DNA of 64,000 nucleotides, from NCBI RefSeq assembly GCF_001578935.1, contig NZ_KQ969521.1:1-64000 (forward strand), given 5' to 3'. The stretch comes from Streptococcus oralis. GTDB taxonomy: Bacteria > Bacillota > Bacilli > Lactobacillales > Streptococcaceae. The notes under the pieces are model-generated. The model was not told the DNA's origin, did not search any database, and saw nothing but the letters and a program-made list of their open reading frames with translations. Of this stretch, positions 20,896 through 29,532 are shown one piece after another. How positions within the stretch are numbered: the first letter of the stretch is position 1; every line of letters starts with the position of its first letter. The position numbers and the translations under genes were made by a program.

Positions 20896-21705
20896 ATTGA
20901 TAGCTGGATTTGTAGAAACGAGGTAATAGGTGACCTGGGCTTGCGGGTCACTGATGGGAATCACTATGCGGTCGTCTCTAATCGGATGCATCTTTTTGCT
21001 GTAATCGGTGGTAAAGCGTGGGAGGTTGGAATGCTGAACCAATTCTTCGAATTCAAAGCGGTTGGTTTGAACCAGAAACTTGGAAGCTGGCATCTGTTCA
21101 TGCACCAAGTCGTTCCAAAAACCAATCTGATTCATGAGGAGGAAATTGTAGCCATTGAGGTCATGAAAGGTCACCTGGTCATACTCAGCTAGGGCATGGT
21201 CTTTTGTGACGGCGATAAAAAGATTTTCTTTCAGGTAGGGCAAGCAGTGAGTTCCCTCTTTCTCATAGGGATAGGGGAGAATGGCCAAATCAACCGTTTT
21301 ATTTTCCAGGCTAGCCAAAACCTCTCCTTCCTTTCCAATCTGTTGGTGGAGGTGTTTGTGGGGAAAGGAAGCACTCAGCTGAGGAAACAATTCCCAGAGT
21401 GGGGCTGGAGCGACAGAAGCGACACGGATGGTCTTGAGGCTCTGGTCAAATTGGTGCACTTCCTTAATGCCCTGCTGGCTGGTTTGCAAGATTCGACGAG
21501 CGACGCTGACTGCAACTTCCCCTGTTTCATTTAGTGCAATGCGGTTGGCAGTACGGTCAAAAAGAGTCACGCCAAAATCTTCTTCTACATGTTGCATGGC
21601 ACGAGAAAGGGAGGGGGTTGAAATGTGAAATTTCTCTGCAACTTTTGATAGGGTACCTAATTCCTTAAAGGCAACCAGTTGCTCCAGTTCTTCTAAGTTT
21701 AGCAT
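20857..21705 (-). CDS. LysR-family transcriptional regulator
   Basis: A 282-residue LysR regulator. The winged helix-turn-helix is at residues 1-60 (LVAFKELGTLSKVAEKFHISTPSLSRAMQHVEEDFG) and the inducer-binding domain follows from about residue 90. It is divergent from the aldo-keto reductase gene, the standard layout for control of the reductase/MFS/CMD operon. The last residues, LILNENHQQTKE, are read from a BOX repeat, so the natural C-terminus has been replaced. AGGAGG precedes the start. Confidence 0.9.
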   Translation of the reverse strand: MLNLEELEQLVAFKELGTLSKVAEKFHISTPSLSRAMQHVEEDFGVTLFDRTANRIALNETGEVAVSVARRILQTSQQGIKEVHQFDQSLKTIRVASVAPAPLWELFPQLSASFPHKHLHQQIGKEGEVLASLENKTVDLAILPYPYEKEGTHCLPYLKENLFIAVTKDHALAEYDQVTFHDLNGYNFLLMNQIGFWNDLVHEQMPASKFLVQTNRFEFEELVQHSNLPRFTTDYSKKMHPIRDDRIVIPISDPQAQVTYYLVSTNPAINLILNENHQQTKE

Positions 21706-21719
21706 GTCGTCCTCCTTTT

Positions 21720-21766
21720 AGTTTTCATTTTATGAAAACTAGTTTCCTGTATTACTAGTGTACAAT
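21720..21766 (+). promoter_or_regulatory. Operator and promoter between LysR and aldo-keto reductase
   Basis: A 9-bp perfect inverted repeat AGTTTTCAT (21720-21728) / ATGAAAACT (21732-21740) is followed by paired ACTAGT words at 21738 and 21754 and by TACAAT (21761-21766) as a -10 box. The dyad adjoining a divergent LysR gene is a natural LysR target. Confidence 0.6.
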
Positions 21767-21820
21767 ATGAGAGTCTCGTTGTAAACTAGAAACATCAAGA
21801 GATCAAAGGAGATGCCAAAT

Positions 21821-22666
21821 ATGTTCTACAAAACCTTAAATAATCAGGTCAAAATGCCCCAACTTGGTTTTGGTGTTTACCAAACCCCAGTGGATGAAAC
21901 CAAGCAGGCTGTTCTTGAAGCCATCGAAGTCGGCTATCGCTCCTTTGATACGGCCCAAGCCTATGGCAATGAAGCAGGTGTCGGCCAGGCTATTCAAGCC
22001 TCTGGTTTGCCACGTGAAGAATTTTTCATCACAACCAAGATCTGGATCACCAACGCGGGCTATGAGAAAGCCAAGGCCTCAATCGCAGCATCCTTGCGCA
22101 AATTGCAAACCGACTATATCGACCTCTTGCTCATCCACCAACCCTTTGGTGATTACTATGGCAGCTACAGAGCCATGGAAAAAGCCTACAAGGCTGGGAA
22201 AGTAAGAGCAATCGGGGTTTCCAACTTTTCCCCAGACCGTTTCATTGATCTACAGCACTTTGTAGACATCAAGCCTGCCGTCAACCAAATTGAAACCCAT
22301 GTCTTCCAACAACAAAAGCTAGCCAAAAGCTATTTGGACAAATACCATTGCCAGATCGAGTCTTGGGGACCTTTTGCTGAAGGGCGCAATGACTTCTTTA
22401 ACACCCCTGTCTTGAAAGCGATTGGGGACAAATACGGCAAGTCAGTCGCCCAAGTCGCCCTACGTTTCTTGTTGCAAAGTGACGTGGTCCTGATTCCCAA
22501 GTCAGTCCGCAAAGAACGCATGCAGGAAAACTTTGATATCTTTGATTTTGCATTAACCGAGGAGGACATGCAGGCTATTGCGGCTCTGGATCAGGAAAAA
22601 TCGCTTTTCTTTGACCATCAAGACCCTGAGACGGCAGAGTTCTTTATGAACCTAGCCGATAAGTAA
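21821..22666 (+). CDS. Aldo/keto reductase
   Basis: A 281-residue NADPH-dependent reductase of the AKR5/2,5-diketo-gluconate-reductase type. Counting from ATG 21821 the catalytic tetrad is Asp43 and Tyr48 (SFDTAQAYGNE), Lys73 (TTKIWI) and His106 (LLIHQPFG). NADPH contacts lie in IPKSVRKERMQENFDIFDF. An ATG at 21812 directly abuts AAAGGAG, so the next one, 9 nt on, is the better start. It reduces aldehydes or ketones; with the MFS exporter and CMD-cupin protein it looks like a detoxification unit. Confidence 0.9.
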   Translation: MFYKTLNNQVKMPQLGFGVYQTPVDETKQAVLEAIEVGYRSFDTAQAYGNEAGVGQAIQASGLPREEFFITTKIWITNAGYEKAKASIAASLRKLQTDYIDLLLIHQPFGDYYGSYRAMEKAYKAGKVRAIGVSNFSPDRFIDLQHFVDIKPAVNQIETHVFQQQKLAKSYLDKYHCQIESWGPFAEGRNDFFNTPVLKAIGDKYGKSVAQVALRFLLQSDVVLIPKSVRKERMQENFDIFDFALTEEDMQAIAALDQEKSLFFDHQDPETAEFFMNLADK

Positions 22667-22684
22667 ACAGGTAAAAGGAGAAAC

Positions 22685-23872
22685 ATGAAAAACAAGTCTT
22701 TTCTCATCATTTCTGGCCTACTCATGGCCTTTACCTCACTGTCGACGGATGTTTATTTGCCCGCTATGCCCACTATGGAAAAAGAACTGGGTGGACAAGT
22801 GGAGTTGACGGTGACCGGTTTTTTGGTGGGCTTTGCCCTAGCCCAGTTGGTCTGGGGCCCTATCAGTGACCGGATCGGGCGGAAAATCCCTCTGTATCTA
22901 GGTCTTGTAATCTTTATTCTTGGATCTTTGGGGTGTGCGCTGTCGACGGATATGACCCAGGTCATCATCTGGCGGGTCTTTCAAGCTTTTGGAGCCTGCG
23001 TGGGGCCAATGTTAAGTCGGGCCATGAGTCGCGACCTGTTTGACAGTCGAGAAGCGGCCCAGGTGCTATCGACCCTTATGATTATCGCAGCAGTGGCCCC
23101 TATCCTAGGCCCCTTTATCGGTGGCTTTATCGTTAGTTTTACTAGTTGGCATGTGATTTTTTACTTTATGGCGCTGGCTGGGCTCCTCATGCTCTATGGG
23201 ATTTACCGCTTGCCTGAGACCTTGCCAAAAGAAAAAAGAGGACACATGAGTCTGCTAAGGTCATTTAGCAACTACGGGCAACTCTTGACCAATCGCTCTT
23301 TTATGCTCTACACGCTCTGTGTAACCTTTTACTATGTGGGCGCCTATGCCTTTATCACAGGTTCTTCCACGGTTTACATCACCTATTTCCATGTGCCTGA
23401 ACAGGATTATGGCTTTTTGTTCGGGGTCAATGTCTTAGGAATTGTCGGGCTCAATCTCTTTAACAGACGTTTGGTGGAGCGTTTTTCACTGAGGTTCTTG
23501 TTGCGTTGCGCTAGCGTCATCGCTCTCTTAGCTAGTCTGGCCTTGTGGGGCCTCAATCTGGGCAATGGTCCGAGTATCTGGACCTTGGCCATCCCTGTCT
23601 TTTTCGTCTTTAGCATGAATGGGATCATCGCTGCCTGTAGCAATGCGGCGGCTCTGGCCTTTGTCTCTGATGAGATGACAGGCTCCGCTTCGGCCTTACT
23701 CGGTTCCCTCCAATACGGGAGTGGAATTCTCTCGTCAGCACTTTTGGCAAGTTTTTCAGCGACGAACGGCCACCCTGGCGCTATGGTGACCATCATCTTG
23801 GTCTCTGTTGCCCTCGCCTTCTTGACGACCTTGGTAGCCAAAAATGTTCCACAGACCCCAAAAAGTGTCTGA
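22685..23872 (+). CDS. MFS multidrug exporter (Bcr/CflA type)
   Basis: A 395-residue major-facilitator transporter with twelve predicted helices. It shows the drug-exporter features STDVYLPAMPTM in helix 1 and GPISDRIGRKIPLYLG (motif A) between helices 2 and 3, and GACVGPMLSRAMSRDLFD near helix 4. It should expel small toxic compounds using the proton gradient. It is 18 nt behind the aldo-keto reductase and cotranscribed. The coding sequence is visibly richer in G and C than the surrounding core genes, which suggests transfer. Confidence 0.9.
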   Translation: MKNKSFLIISGLLMAFTSLSTDVYLPAMPTMEKELGGQVELTVTGFLVGFALAQLVWGPISDRIGRKIPLYLGLVIFILGSLGCALSTDMTQVIIWRVFQAFGACVGPMLSRAMSRDLFDSREAAQVLSTLMIIAAVAPILGPFIGGFIVSFTSWHVIFYFMALAGLLMLYGIYRLPETLPKEKRGHMSLLRSFSNYGQLLTNRSFMLYTLCVTFYYVGAYAFITGSSTVYITYFHVPEQDYGFLFGVNVLGIVGLNLFNRRLVERFSLRFLLRCASVIALLASLALWGLNLGNGPSIWTLAIPVFFVFSMNGIIAACSNAAALAFVSDEMTGSASALLGSLQYGSGILSSALLASFSATNGHPGAMVTIILVSVALAFLTTLVAKNVPQTPKSV

Positions 23873-23922
23873 CTTGGTCAAGCTAAGTCGATGTGATTGC
23901 AAGTAATGAAAGGAAATAAGAT

Positions 23923-24687
23923 ATGACAAGTATAAAACAAACGGCAGGACGAGATTTCTTGGGAGATTTTGCTCCGAATTTTGCTCATTTCAATGACGAT
24001 GTTCTCTTTGGTGAAAATTGGAATGATACGACGATTCCTTTAAAGACACGGGCGATCATCACAGTTGTCGCTCTGATGGCTCAGGGGATAACGGATAGTG
24101 CCATGGTGCACCATTTGGAAAATGCCAAAAAAGAGGGGGTTAGCCAAAAGGAAATAGCAGCGATTATTACCCATACGGCCTTTTATGCGGGATGGCCTAA
24201 AGCCTGGGCGGTTTTCAATCTGGCCAAAAAGATTTGGACTGTCGAAGAAGTAGAAGGCAAAGCCAGCGATAAAGAGGCTTATCAAGCGACATTTTTCTTT
24301 CCCATCGGTGAAAAAAATACAGCTTTTGCAGATTACTTTAGTGGCCAGTCTTACTTGGAGCCAATTGCAGAGGAGGCTTTCCCTGTTTTTAATGTGACCT
24401 TTGAGCCTGGGTGTCGCAATCATTGGCATACGCATAAGGCTAAATCAGGTGGAGGGCAGTTGCTCATCTGTGTCGGTGGCGAAGGGTATTATCAAGAATG
24501 GGGTAAGCCAGCCCTTAAACTGCTCCCTGGGGATACCGTTACTGTTCCTGCTAATACCAAACATTGGCATGGGGCCAGCAAAGACCAGTGGTTTTCTCAT
24601 CTAGCCTTTGAAATTCCTGGTGAAGCGACCGCAACGACTTGGCAGGAGCCGGTGTCCGAGGAAGATTATCTGAAAGCACAGGAGTAG
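23923..24687 (+). CDS. Carboxymuconolactone-decarboxylase/cupin fusion protein
   Basis: A 254-residue two-domain protein. Residues 25-115 are CMD/AhpD-like (TTIPLKTRAIITVVALMAQGITD...ITHTAFYAGWPKAWAVF) but lack the CxxC of AhpD peroxidases. Residues 150-240 are a cupin with metal ligands in HWHTHKAKSGGGQLLICVGGEG and TKHWHGA. Such fusions usually accompany redox or quinone-stress regulons. It is third in the LysR-linked operon, 50 nt after the exporter gene with its own AAAGGA site. Confidence 0.88.
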   Translation: MTSIKQTAGRDFLGDFAPNFAHFNDDVLFGENWNDTTIPLKTRAIITVVALMAQGITDSAMVHHLENAKKEGVSQKEIAAIITHTAFYAGWPKAWAVFNLAKKIWTVEEVEGKASDKEAYQATFFFPIGEKNTAFADYFSGQSYLEPIAEEAFPVFNVTFEPGCRNHWHTHKAKSGGGQLLICVGGEGYYQEWGKPALKLLPGDTVTVPANTKHWHGASKDQWFSHLAFEIPGEATATTWQEPVSEEDYLKAQE

Positions 24688-24752
24688 GAAGCGAGACAAA
24701 TTGTACGGTAATTAGTGTCAGCTTTGTTTCCCACAAACTCCGTTAAAAAAAT

Positions 24753-24796
24753 GTCCCCCATCATCCCATATCTGATGATGAGGGACTCTTTGTTTT
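24753..24796. terminator. Bidirectional terminator
   Basis: A 13-bp inverted repeat GTCCCCCATCATC/GATGATGAGGGAC with one mismatch, followed by a T-rich tract. It separates the CMD-cupin gene from the convergent VOC gene. Confidence 0.8.
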
Positions 24797-24817
24797 GCTA
24801 GAGAGCATTTCTAACTG

Positions 24818-25216
24818 CTACTGCTTCTTCAACTGGGTTGTGAGTTCGAGTTGGTTGCCTTCAGGGTCAAAAACCACCGCTTCGTAATAGCCGTCCCCTG
24901 TGGTACGTGGGCCGGATTGGATGGGGTAGCCGTTGGCTTCAAAACGCTGAGCAAAGCCATCTACGTCGGCCTCATTGCCAACTGCGATGGCCAAGTGAGT
25001 GAAACCAAAGGTGTCTTTGTCCCCTGAGACAATATCGGGGCGGTGGCAGAGTTCCAAGCGGGCACCATCTTCAAAACTAAGAAAATAAGAAGAAAAACCT
25101 GTTCTTGGGTTGTGGTATTTTTCGCTGGCTGTCGTCTTGAAGTAGGTTTGGTAGAAGGTTTTCATATTTTCCAGGTCTTTGACCCAGACGCCGACGTGTT
25201 CGATTGCAATTGACAT
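24818..25216 (-). CDS. VOC-family (glyoxalase-like) protein
   Basis: A 132-residue vicinal-oxygen-chelate protein with metal-ligand positions His7 (AIEHVGVWV), Glu in ARLELCHR, His in FTHLAIAV and the terminal Glu in NQLELTTQ, as in glyoxalase I. It may be a lactoylglutathione-lyase-like detoxifier or a resistance protein. The start at 25216 follows AAAGGAACTAATT; the frame extends to 25249 with no ribosome site. It may be cotranscribed with the HAD gene 39 nt upstream. Confidence 0.85.
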   Translation of the reverse strand: MSIAIEHVGVWVKDLENMKTFYQTYFKTTASEKYHNPRTGFSSYFLSFEDGARLELCHRPDIVSGDKDTFGFTHLAIAVGNEADVDGFAQRFEANGYPIQSGPRTTGDGYYEAVVFDPEGNQLELTTQLKKQ

Positions 25217-25255
25217 AATTAGTTCCTTTCTGGTGTGACGGTTTGTCACTCTTTT

Positions 25256-26059
25256 TTATTGGTTAAGGTAGTGGGCGATGACGCTTAAGACACCGTTGTC
25301 ATCATTGCTAGGGGCGATGGACTTGGCGACTTGTTTGGTGGCTTGGGGGGCATTGCCCATGGCGTAGGAGTAGCCAGCAAGTGCCAACATCTCATGGTCA
25401 TTACCACCATCCCCGAAGGCCAAAAGATTGTCGCTAGATAGCTGCCACCTGTCCAAGAGTTCCTGCAGGGCTGCCCCCTTATTTTTGCCTTTTCCGATGA
25501 TGTCAATGTTGCCGTGACCGCTGGTGGTCGCATCAATCACATCCCCCAAGAGTGCCTTGAGGTCATCGATAATCTGATAGGTAATCTCTTCTGGGGTGTT
25601 GAAGGAAAACTTCAGAAATTGGTCATCAGGAAGGACAGCAAAAGAATCGACCAGTTGGAGTTTGGTATGGTATTTTTTGAAAAAAGCAATGGCCTCGGGC
25701 GCTGATTTGGCATGCATATAAGCCATTTTTTCACCGCTCAAAACGAATTCGTGGTCCAAGTGGTGTTCCTCCAGATAGTCTAAAACGCTTCTGACCACTT
25801 CCTTAGGCAAGGTATAGCTTTTGAGAAAGTGGCCCTTCTCGACGAAGTAGGCACCGTTTTCTCCCACGATGGTGATGTCCTTTTTGTAGTCTTCGAAATA
25901 ACTCTCGATTTGGTAATATTGGTTGCCACTGATGGCGACAAAACGAATGCCCTTTGCCTGCATTTTGTCAAACAATTGGGCAAATTGGGCTCTGTCGTAG
26001 TCCATCTGGTTGTTGAGGAAGGTGCCGTCCATGTCGGTGGCGATAACTTTGATATCCAT
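25256..26059 (-). CDS. Cof-type HAD-IIB sugar-phosphate phosphatase
   Basis: A 267-residue haloacid-dehalogenase-fold phosphatase. Motif I is DMDGTFLN with nucleophile Asp8 and acid/base Asp10, motif II falls in FVAISGNQYYQ, and motif IV is LAFGDGGNDHEMLALAG, with the Cof-type cap between. Such enzymes dephosphorylate sugar phosphates or flavin precursors. Its place after an acetyltransferase and an RbsD-like protein suggests sugar-phosphate use, but the substrate is not readable. Confidence 0.88.
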   Translation of the reverse strand: MDIKVIATDMDGTFLNNQMDYDRAQFAQLFDKMQAKGIRFVAISGNQYYQIESYFEDYKKDITIVGENGAYFVEKGHFLKSYTLPKEVVRSVLDYLEEHHLDHEFVLSGEKMAYMHAKSAPEAIAFFKKYHTKLQLVDSFAVLPDDQFLKFSFNTPEEITYQIIDDLKALLGDVIDATTSGHGNIDIIGKGKNKGAALQELLDRWQLSSDNLLAFGDGGNDHEMLALAGYSYAMGNAPQATKQVAKSIAPSNDDNGVLSVIAHYLNQ

Positions 26060-26113
26060 AAAAAGTCTCCTTTGGAAGGTGAAAATCTTGTGTAAGGTTT
26101 GCTGGCTAAGGGA

Positions 26114-26701
26114 TCATCTATCCCAATTCGTTTTTTTATCGTCGTCTGTGATGGCACGGATAACCTTGCAGGGATTACCGACGGCGACACTGTTGTCTGG
26201 GATGTCCTTGACGACGACGCTACCACCACCGATAACCACATTGTTTCCGATGGTAACGCCTGGCATGACCTGCACCCCAGCTCCAATCCAAACATTGTCT
26301 CCTACGGTGATGGGGTAGGCGTATTCTAAGCCCTGATTTCGCCTGTCGGCGTCAATCGGGTGACCTGCGGTATGAAAGCCACAGTTGGGGGCGATAAAGA
26401 CATTGTCTCCAAAGGTCACCTTGGCCCCGTCTAGGATGACGGTATTGTGATTGGCAAAGAAATTCTCCCCAATCTCGATATTGTAGCCATAGTCACACCA
26501 AAAGGGCGCAACGATGCAACAATTTTCCTTGGTTTTGCCTAGTAATTCTTGCAGGAGTTTGTGTTGCCCAGCCTCATCTCTGGGACGCAAGTGATTGTAG
26601 TCGTAGCAGAGGTCTTTGGCTCTTGTTCGTTCTTCTAGGATTTCTTTGTCATAATTGGCATCATAAAGTTTCTGGGCCAGCATTTTGTCTTTTTCAGTCA
26701 T
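26114..26701 (-). CDS. Maltose/galactoside O-acetyltransferase (LacA/Maa family)
   Basis: A 195-residue hexapeptide-repeat acetyltransferase. The N-terminal Mac domain (KMLAQKLYDANYDKEILEERTRAKDL) is followed by left-handed beta-helix repeats (IEIGENFFANHNTVILDGA, VTIGNNVVIGGGSVVV) and the catalytic His in CGFHTAGHPIDADRR. It transfers acetyl from acetyl-CoA to sugars. Its start overlaps the rbsD-like gene by 8 nt, showing translational coupling. Confidence 0.9.
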   Translation of the reverse strand: MTEKDKMLAQKLYDANYDKEILEERTRAKDLCYDYNHLRPRDEAGQHKLLQELLGKTKENCCIVAPFWCDYGYNIEIGENFFANHNTVILDGAKVTFGDNVFIAPNCGFHTAGHPIDADRRNQGLEYAYPITVGDNVWIGAGVQVMPGVTIGNNVVIGGGSVVVKDIPDNSVAVGNPCKVIRAITDDDKKTNWDR

Positions 26702-27194
26702 GGTTCTTCTCCTTTTGCGCCTCTTTGAGGCCTTGTCGGGTAATCCCGTATTTGAGCCAGTCTAGGGGAATGTCTGCACTGGGATAGCCTGCAATCAAGA
26801 TGCATTGGGCATGGACCCCATAATCACCGGTTTGCACGACGGCTTTACAGCGATCCCGCATTTCATAGTAATCCGGGATATAAGGCATGGTCTGGATGTT
26901 TTCTTGTCCTAGCTTTGTCACTAAAAACTGATAATCTGTTTGGTTGAGCGTCAGCATCTCCTCGGTCACCAGGGCGCCTTCGAAATCTCCCACCTCGATG
27001 AGAACATCCACGATGGCTTGCATGGAAGGACAGCCCGTAACGGCCTCTAGGTCGATGTATTGGACAGAAGGGGCTAGGGGATGTAGGGCCTTGGCTGAGG
27101 TGCCACTGCCTGCATCAGCGATAAAAATCATCTCGCCATGGCGAAGTCCAGCCACTAGGGCAGCTAAGTCTTTATTTAAAATGCGTTTTTTCAT
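26694..27194 (-). CDS. RbsD/FucU-family sugar mutarotase-like protein
   Basis: A 166-residue member of the RbsD/FucU family, which interconverts ring forms of ribose or fucose. The family N-terminus RILNKDLAALVAGLRHGEMIFIADAG is clear (RbsD has GHTDKIVIADAG), and KAVVQTGDYGVHAQCILIAGYP matches the active-site strand near the C-terminus. No ribose kinase or transporter is adjacent, so the sugar is unknown. AAGGAG-like GAGAATCCTT precedes the start after the ROK gene. Confidence 0.85.
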   Translation of the reverse strand: MKKRILNKDLAALVAGLRHGEMIFIADAGSGTSAKALHPLAPSVQYIDLEAVTGCPSMQAIVDVLIEVGDFEGALVTEEMLTLNQTDYQFLVTKLGQENIQTMPYIPDYYEMRDRCKAVVQTGDYGVHAQCILIAGYPSADIPLDWLKYGITRQGLKEAQKEKNHD

Positions 27195-27211
27195 AAGGAT
27201 TCTCCAAGTTT

Positions 27212-28180
27212 TTAAATGCTCTTTACGAATGCTTGTCTTTGTCTCTCCAAGAGGTGCAAGCGCCCTAGCTCTTGTCCGCCTTGCAAGACCAGAGTGTCTA
27301 GTTCCGTTAGGCGTTCCAGTCTAGGCTGAAAATCTTGAGGAATGCCTGTGTCGGTCATCTGGATATCTGTCTTGAGAGACGGGCAGTAGTAGGCGATAGC
27401 ATCCGGAGCCAAGACCGCTGTAAGAGCTGTGATTTGCAGAAGAAGTTCTTCTTTTGTTGCTTTTCCCTCTTTACTGAGGTAGCCGACCTCCCCAGCGAAG
27501 CCCTGTTTGCCTCGGTGCAAGCGCCCGTCAACGAGTAGCCCAGCCCCAGCAAAATCGCTATCTGGCTGGTAGAGAAGGGCTAGATTGTCATGGTCTGGAT
27601 GCTCTTTTTGGTAAGCGAGGACCGCACAGTTCACATCGTTTTCAATCAAAATCGGAAGGTCTGTCAAGGCTGACAGGCTTGTCAGCAGTTGGCTCTTCTC
27701 TAAATGCGCAAAATCCGAAGAAAGGATTTCCCCATGCGTGCCAATGATACCCGGAAAGCTGAGTACCAAGACTTGCATCAAGGGATCGCTTTCCAGCAAA
27801 ATGCTTACAGCCTCACAGATTTCTGCTAAACTACCTGTTTTACTGCTTACAAACGCTTCAAATACGGTCTCCCCAGCAAGATTAAAGGCATGCGTTGCTA
27901 TCTGATACCGGTCAAAAGGATGACTGAGGAGGACCGTTCCGATATGGGCAAAGTTCACACTTAACTGATAGAGTTTGGACTTTCTACCCCCCGTTGAGCT
28001 GGCATTGCCGATAAAGCAAATTTCCCCACTAGCTTCTAAGGTTTGTAAAATATTGGTGGTCCCAGCCAGAGAAATCCCAGTTTGCTGGGCTAAGTCGGTC
28101 TTGGTCCAGTTGCCACCTTGATAAAAGCAAGCTCTTACCCGCTGAATGTTGTCTTCTTTTAAATCTCTAATTTTTGCCAT
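27212..28180 (-). CDS. ROK-family transcriptional regulator
   Basis: A 322-residue protein with an N-terminal winged helix (WTKTDLAQQTGISLAGTTNILQTLEASGEI) and a ROK domain (LVLSFPGIIGTHGEIL, IENDVNCAVLAYQ, GAGLLVDGRLHRGKQGFAGEVGYLS). The zinc motif CxCGxxGCxE usual after ExG in ROK kinases is missing, which fits a regulator rather than a sugar kinase. It is the first gene of the minus-strand cluster and probably controls it in response to a sugar. Confidence 0.88.
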   Translation of the reverse strand: MAKIRDLKEDNIQRVRACFYQGGNWTKTDLAQQTGISLAGTTNILQTLEASGEICFIGNASSTGGRKSKLYQLSVNFAHIGTVLLSHPFDRYQIATHAFNLAGETVFEAFVSSKTGSLAEICEAVSILLESDPLMQVLVLSFPGIIGTHGEILSSDFAHLEKSQLLTSLSALTDLPILIENDVNCAVLAYQKEHPDHDNLALLYQPDSDFAGAGLLVDGRLHRGKQGFAGEVGYLSKEGKATKEELLLQITALTAVLAPDAIAYYCPSLKTDIQMTDTGIPQDFQPRLERLTELDTLVLQGGQELGRLHLLERQRQAFVKSI

Positions 28181-28210
28181 TTTTCACTTTCGTCACAACT
28201 TGATGAAACT

Positions 28211-28239
28211 AGTATAGCATTTTTTCGTTCTTAGGACAA
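28211..28239 (-). promoter_or_regulatory. Promoter of the ROK cluster
   Basis: On the minus strand TTGTCC (28234-28239) and TATACT (28211-28216) are separated by 17 bp, about 30 nt before the ROK start. CTAGTTTCATCAAG follows immediately and may hold the operator. Confidence 0.7.
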
Positions 28240-28351
28240 GTTTTTTTGAAAAATAAATGATTATTTGAAATCTTGGACAGTAGCTGCAGGAGTTTTGATA
28301 GCCATTTGATCCCTGACGTGTTACAATAAAAGAAAAAAGAAAGGACTCCTC

Positions 28352-29506
28352 ATGACATCCATTCGCTCCAAGCGTGTTTCCAACTATGAACTCTTTTTTG
28401 ATTTAGCTTTTGTCTTGACCATTAGTCAGCTGACTGGCGCCATCCATGTGCCTCATGTGCAGCTTGAGCATATCTTTTACTTTTTGACCACCATTATCGT
28501 TATGCTCAATGTCTGGAATCAAGAAGCCTTTTACTACAATAAATACGGCGATTCGAGGCAGATTGACATCTACACGGTCATTGCCCTCATGCTTTTTGTG
28601 GGAAATCTGGCCCTGTCTATTACCTTTGACCCCACTAGCCTTAAACCTTTTTTGGAAAACCCGCTCAATTTTAATAGCCTTCTGATCTTGAGTTATGGGA
28701 CCATTGCCCTGCAGTACGTCCTAAAAGGGAGAAAACTAGGTTTTAACAAGGACATGTATCTGTCTATTGCCTTACTGGTGGTGTATGCGCTAGCAGTTCT
28801 CCCTAGGGCTTTGGATCTTCTGCCTTTTTCGGTTCATGCTCTGCCTCTTTACTACCTACCACTAGTGGTGCCTTTGTTTTTAAACTCGAAAAAACGCCCC
28901 ATTTGTATGAATTTCTCGCATTATTTGGAGCGTTGCCAGCTCTTGACGATTATTACTTTTGGGGAGAGTGTCATTGCTGTGCTTAAAACCTATCCCCTGT
29001 CCCAAAAATTTTGGGAAGGCTTGACTCTCTTTATGGGCTTGGGCTTCATGTTTGTCTTTTATATCATTCAAACCTTTGTCAATATCAATCACCACCAACG
29101 AGTATCCGTTAAAGCTCTCTCTTACGCCCATTATGTCATTGTGGCTAGCCTCCTGTTCTTTACGGTTGGTTTGGAATTCTTAAAAGACAGCCACCATCAT
29201 GATCTAGGTCTGCATTTCTTTGTGCTATCTATTTTGGCTTTCTTCGTTGGGACACTGTCTACTTCTCACTATAATATCGAACTTTACCGTCTGGACCGTC
29301 GTGTAGTTGCCCAATATGGTCTGATCTTACTTGTCGCTATGGGGCTTTTCTACCTATTTGGGCAACAGATAGCTCTTTTGGGTCTGACCTTGGCAGGACT
29401 TTCTCGGGCCTTGACTCGGACAGGGATGAGCTATCGCCGTCGCGTGCGGGAGCAAAACAAGGTACCGCATCCTGACGTGACTGCAAACAACCGTGATTTT
29501 TCATAA
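28352..29506 (+). CDS. ltrA: LtrA-family membrane protein
   Basis: A 384-residue polytopic protein with about eleven helices. The family signature is at the N-terminus (VSNYELFFDLAFVLTISQLT) and in the middle (FGESVIAVLKTYP; LERCQLLTIITFGESV). Named after a Listeria low-temperature-requirement locus; the biochemical role of the family is unknown. A promoter with extended -10 TGTTACAAT (28319-28327) and an AAAGGA ribosome site precede it. It is a single-gene unit at the right end of the accessory block. Confidence 0.88.
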   Translation: MTSIRSKRVSNYELFFDLAFVLTISQLTGAIHVPHVQLEHIFYFLTTIIVMLNVWNQEAFYYNKYGDSRQIDIYTVIALMLFVGNLALSITFDPTSLKPFLENPLNFNSLLILSYGTIALQYVLKGRKLGFNKDMYLSIALLVVYALAVLPRALDLLPFSVHALPLYYLPLVVPLFLNSKKRPICMNFSHYLERCQLLTIITFGESVIAVLKTYPLSQKFWEGLTLFMGLGFMFVFYIIQTFVNINHHQRVSVKALSYAHYVIVASLLFFTVGLEFLKDSHHHDLGLHFFVLSILAFFVGTLSTSHYNIELYRLDRRVVAQYGLILLVAMGLFYLFGQQIALLGLTLAGLSRALTRTGMSYRRRVREQNKVPHPDVTANNRDFS

Positions 29507-29532
29507 AGTTTTCATTTTCTGAAGGCGAATGC

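Noticed and set aside
25780..26295. A 171-codon minus-strand frame
   Set aside because: It is an out-of-frame shadow of the HAD and acetyltransferase genes, which have clear catalytic motifs.
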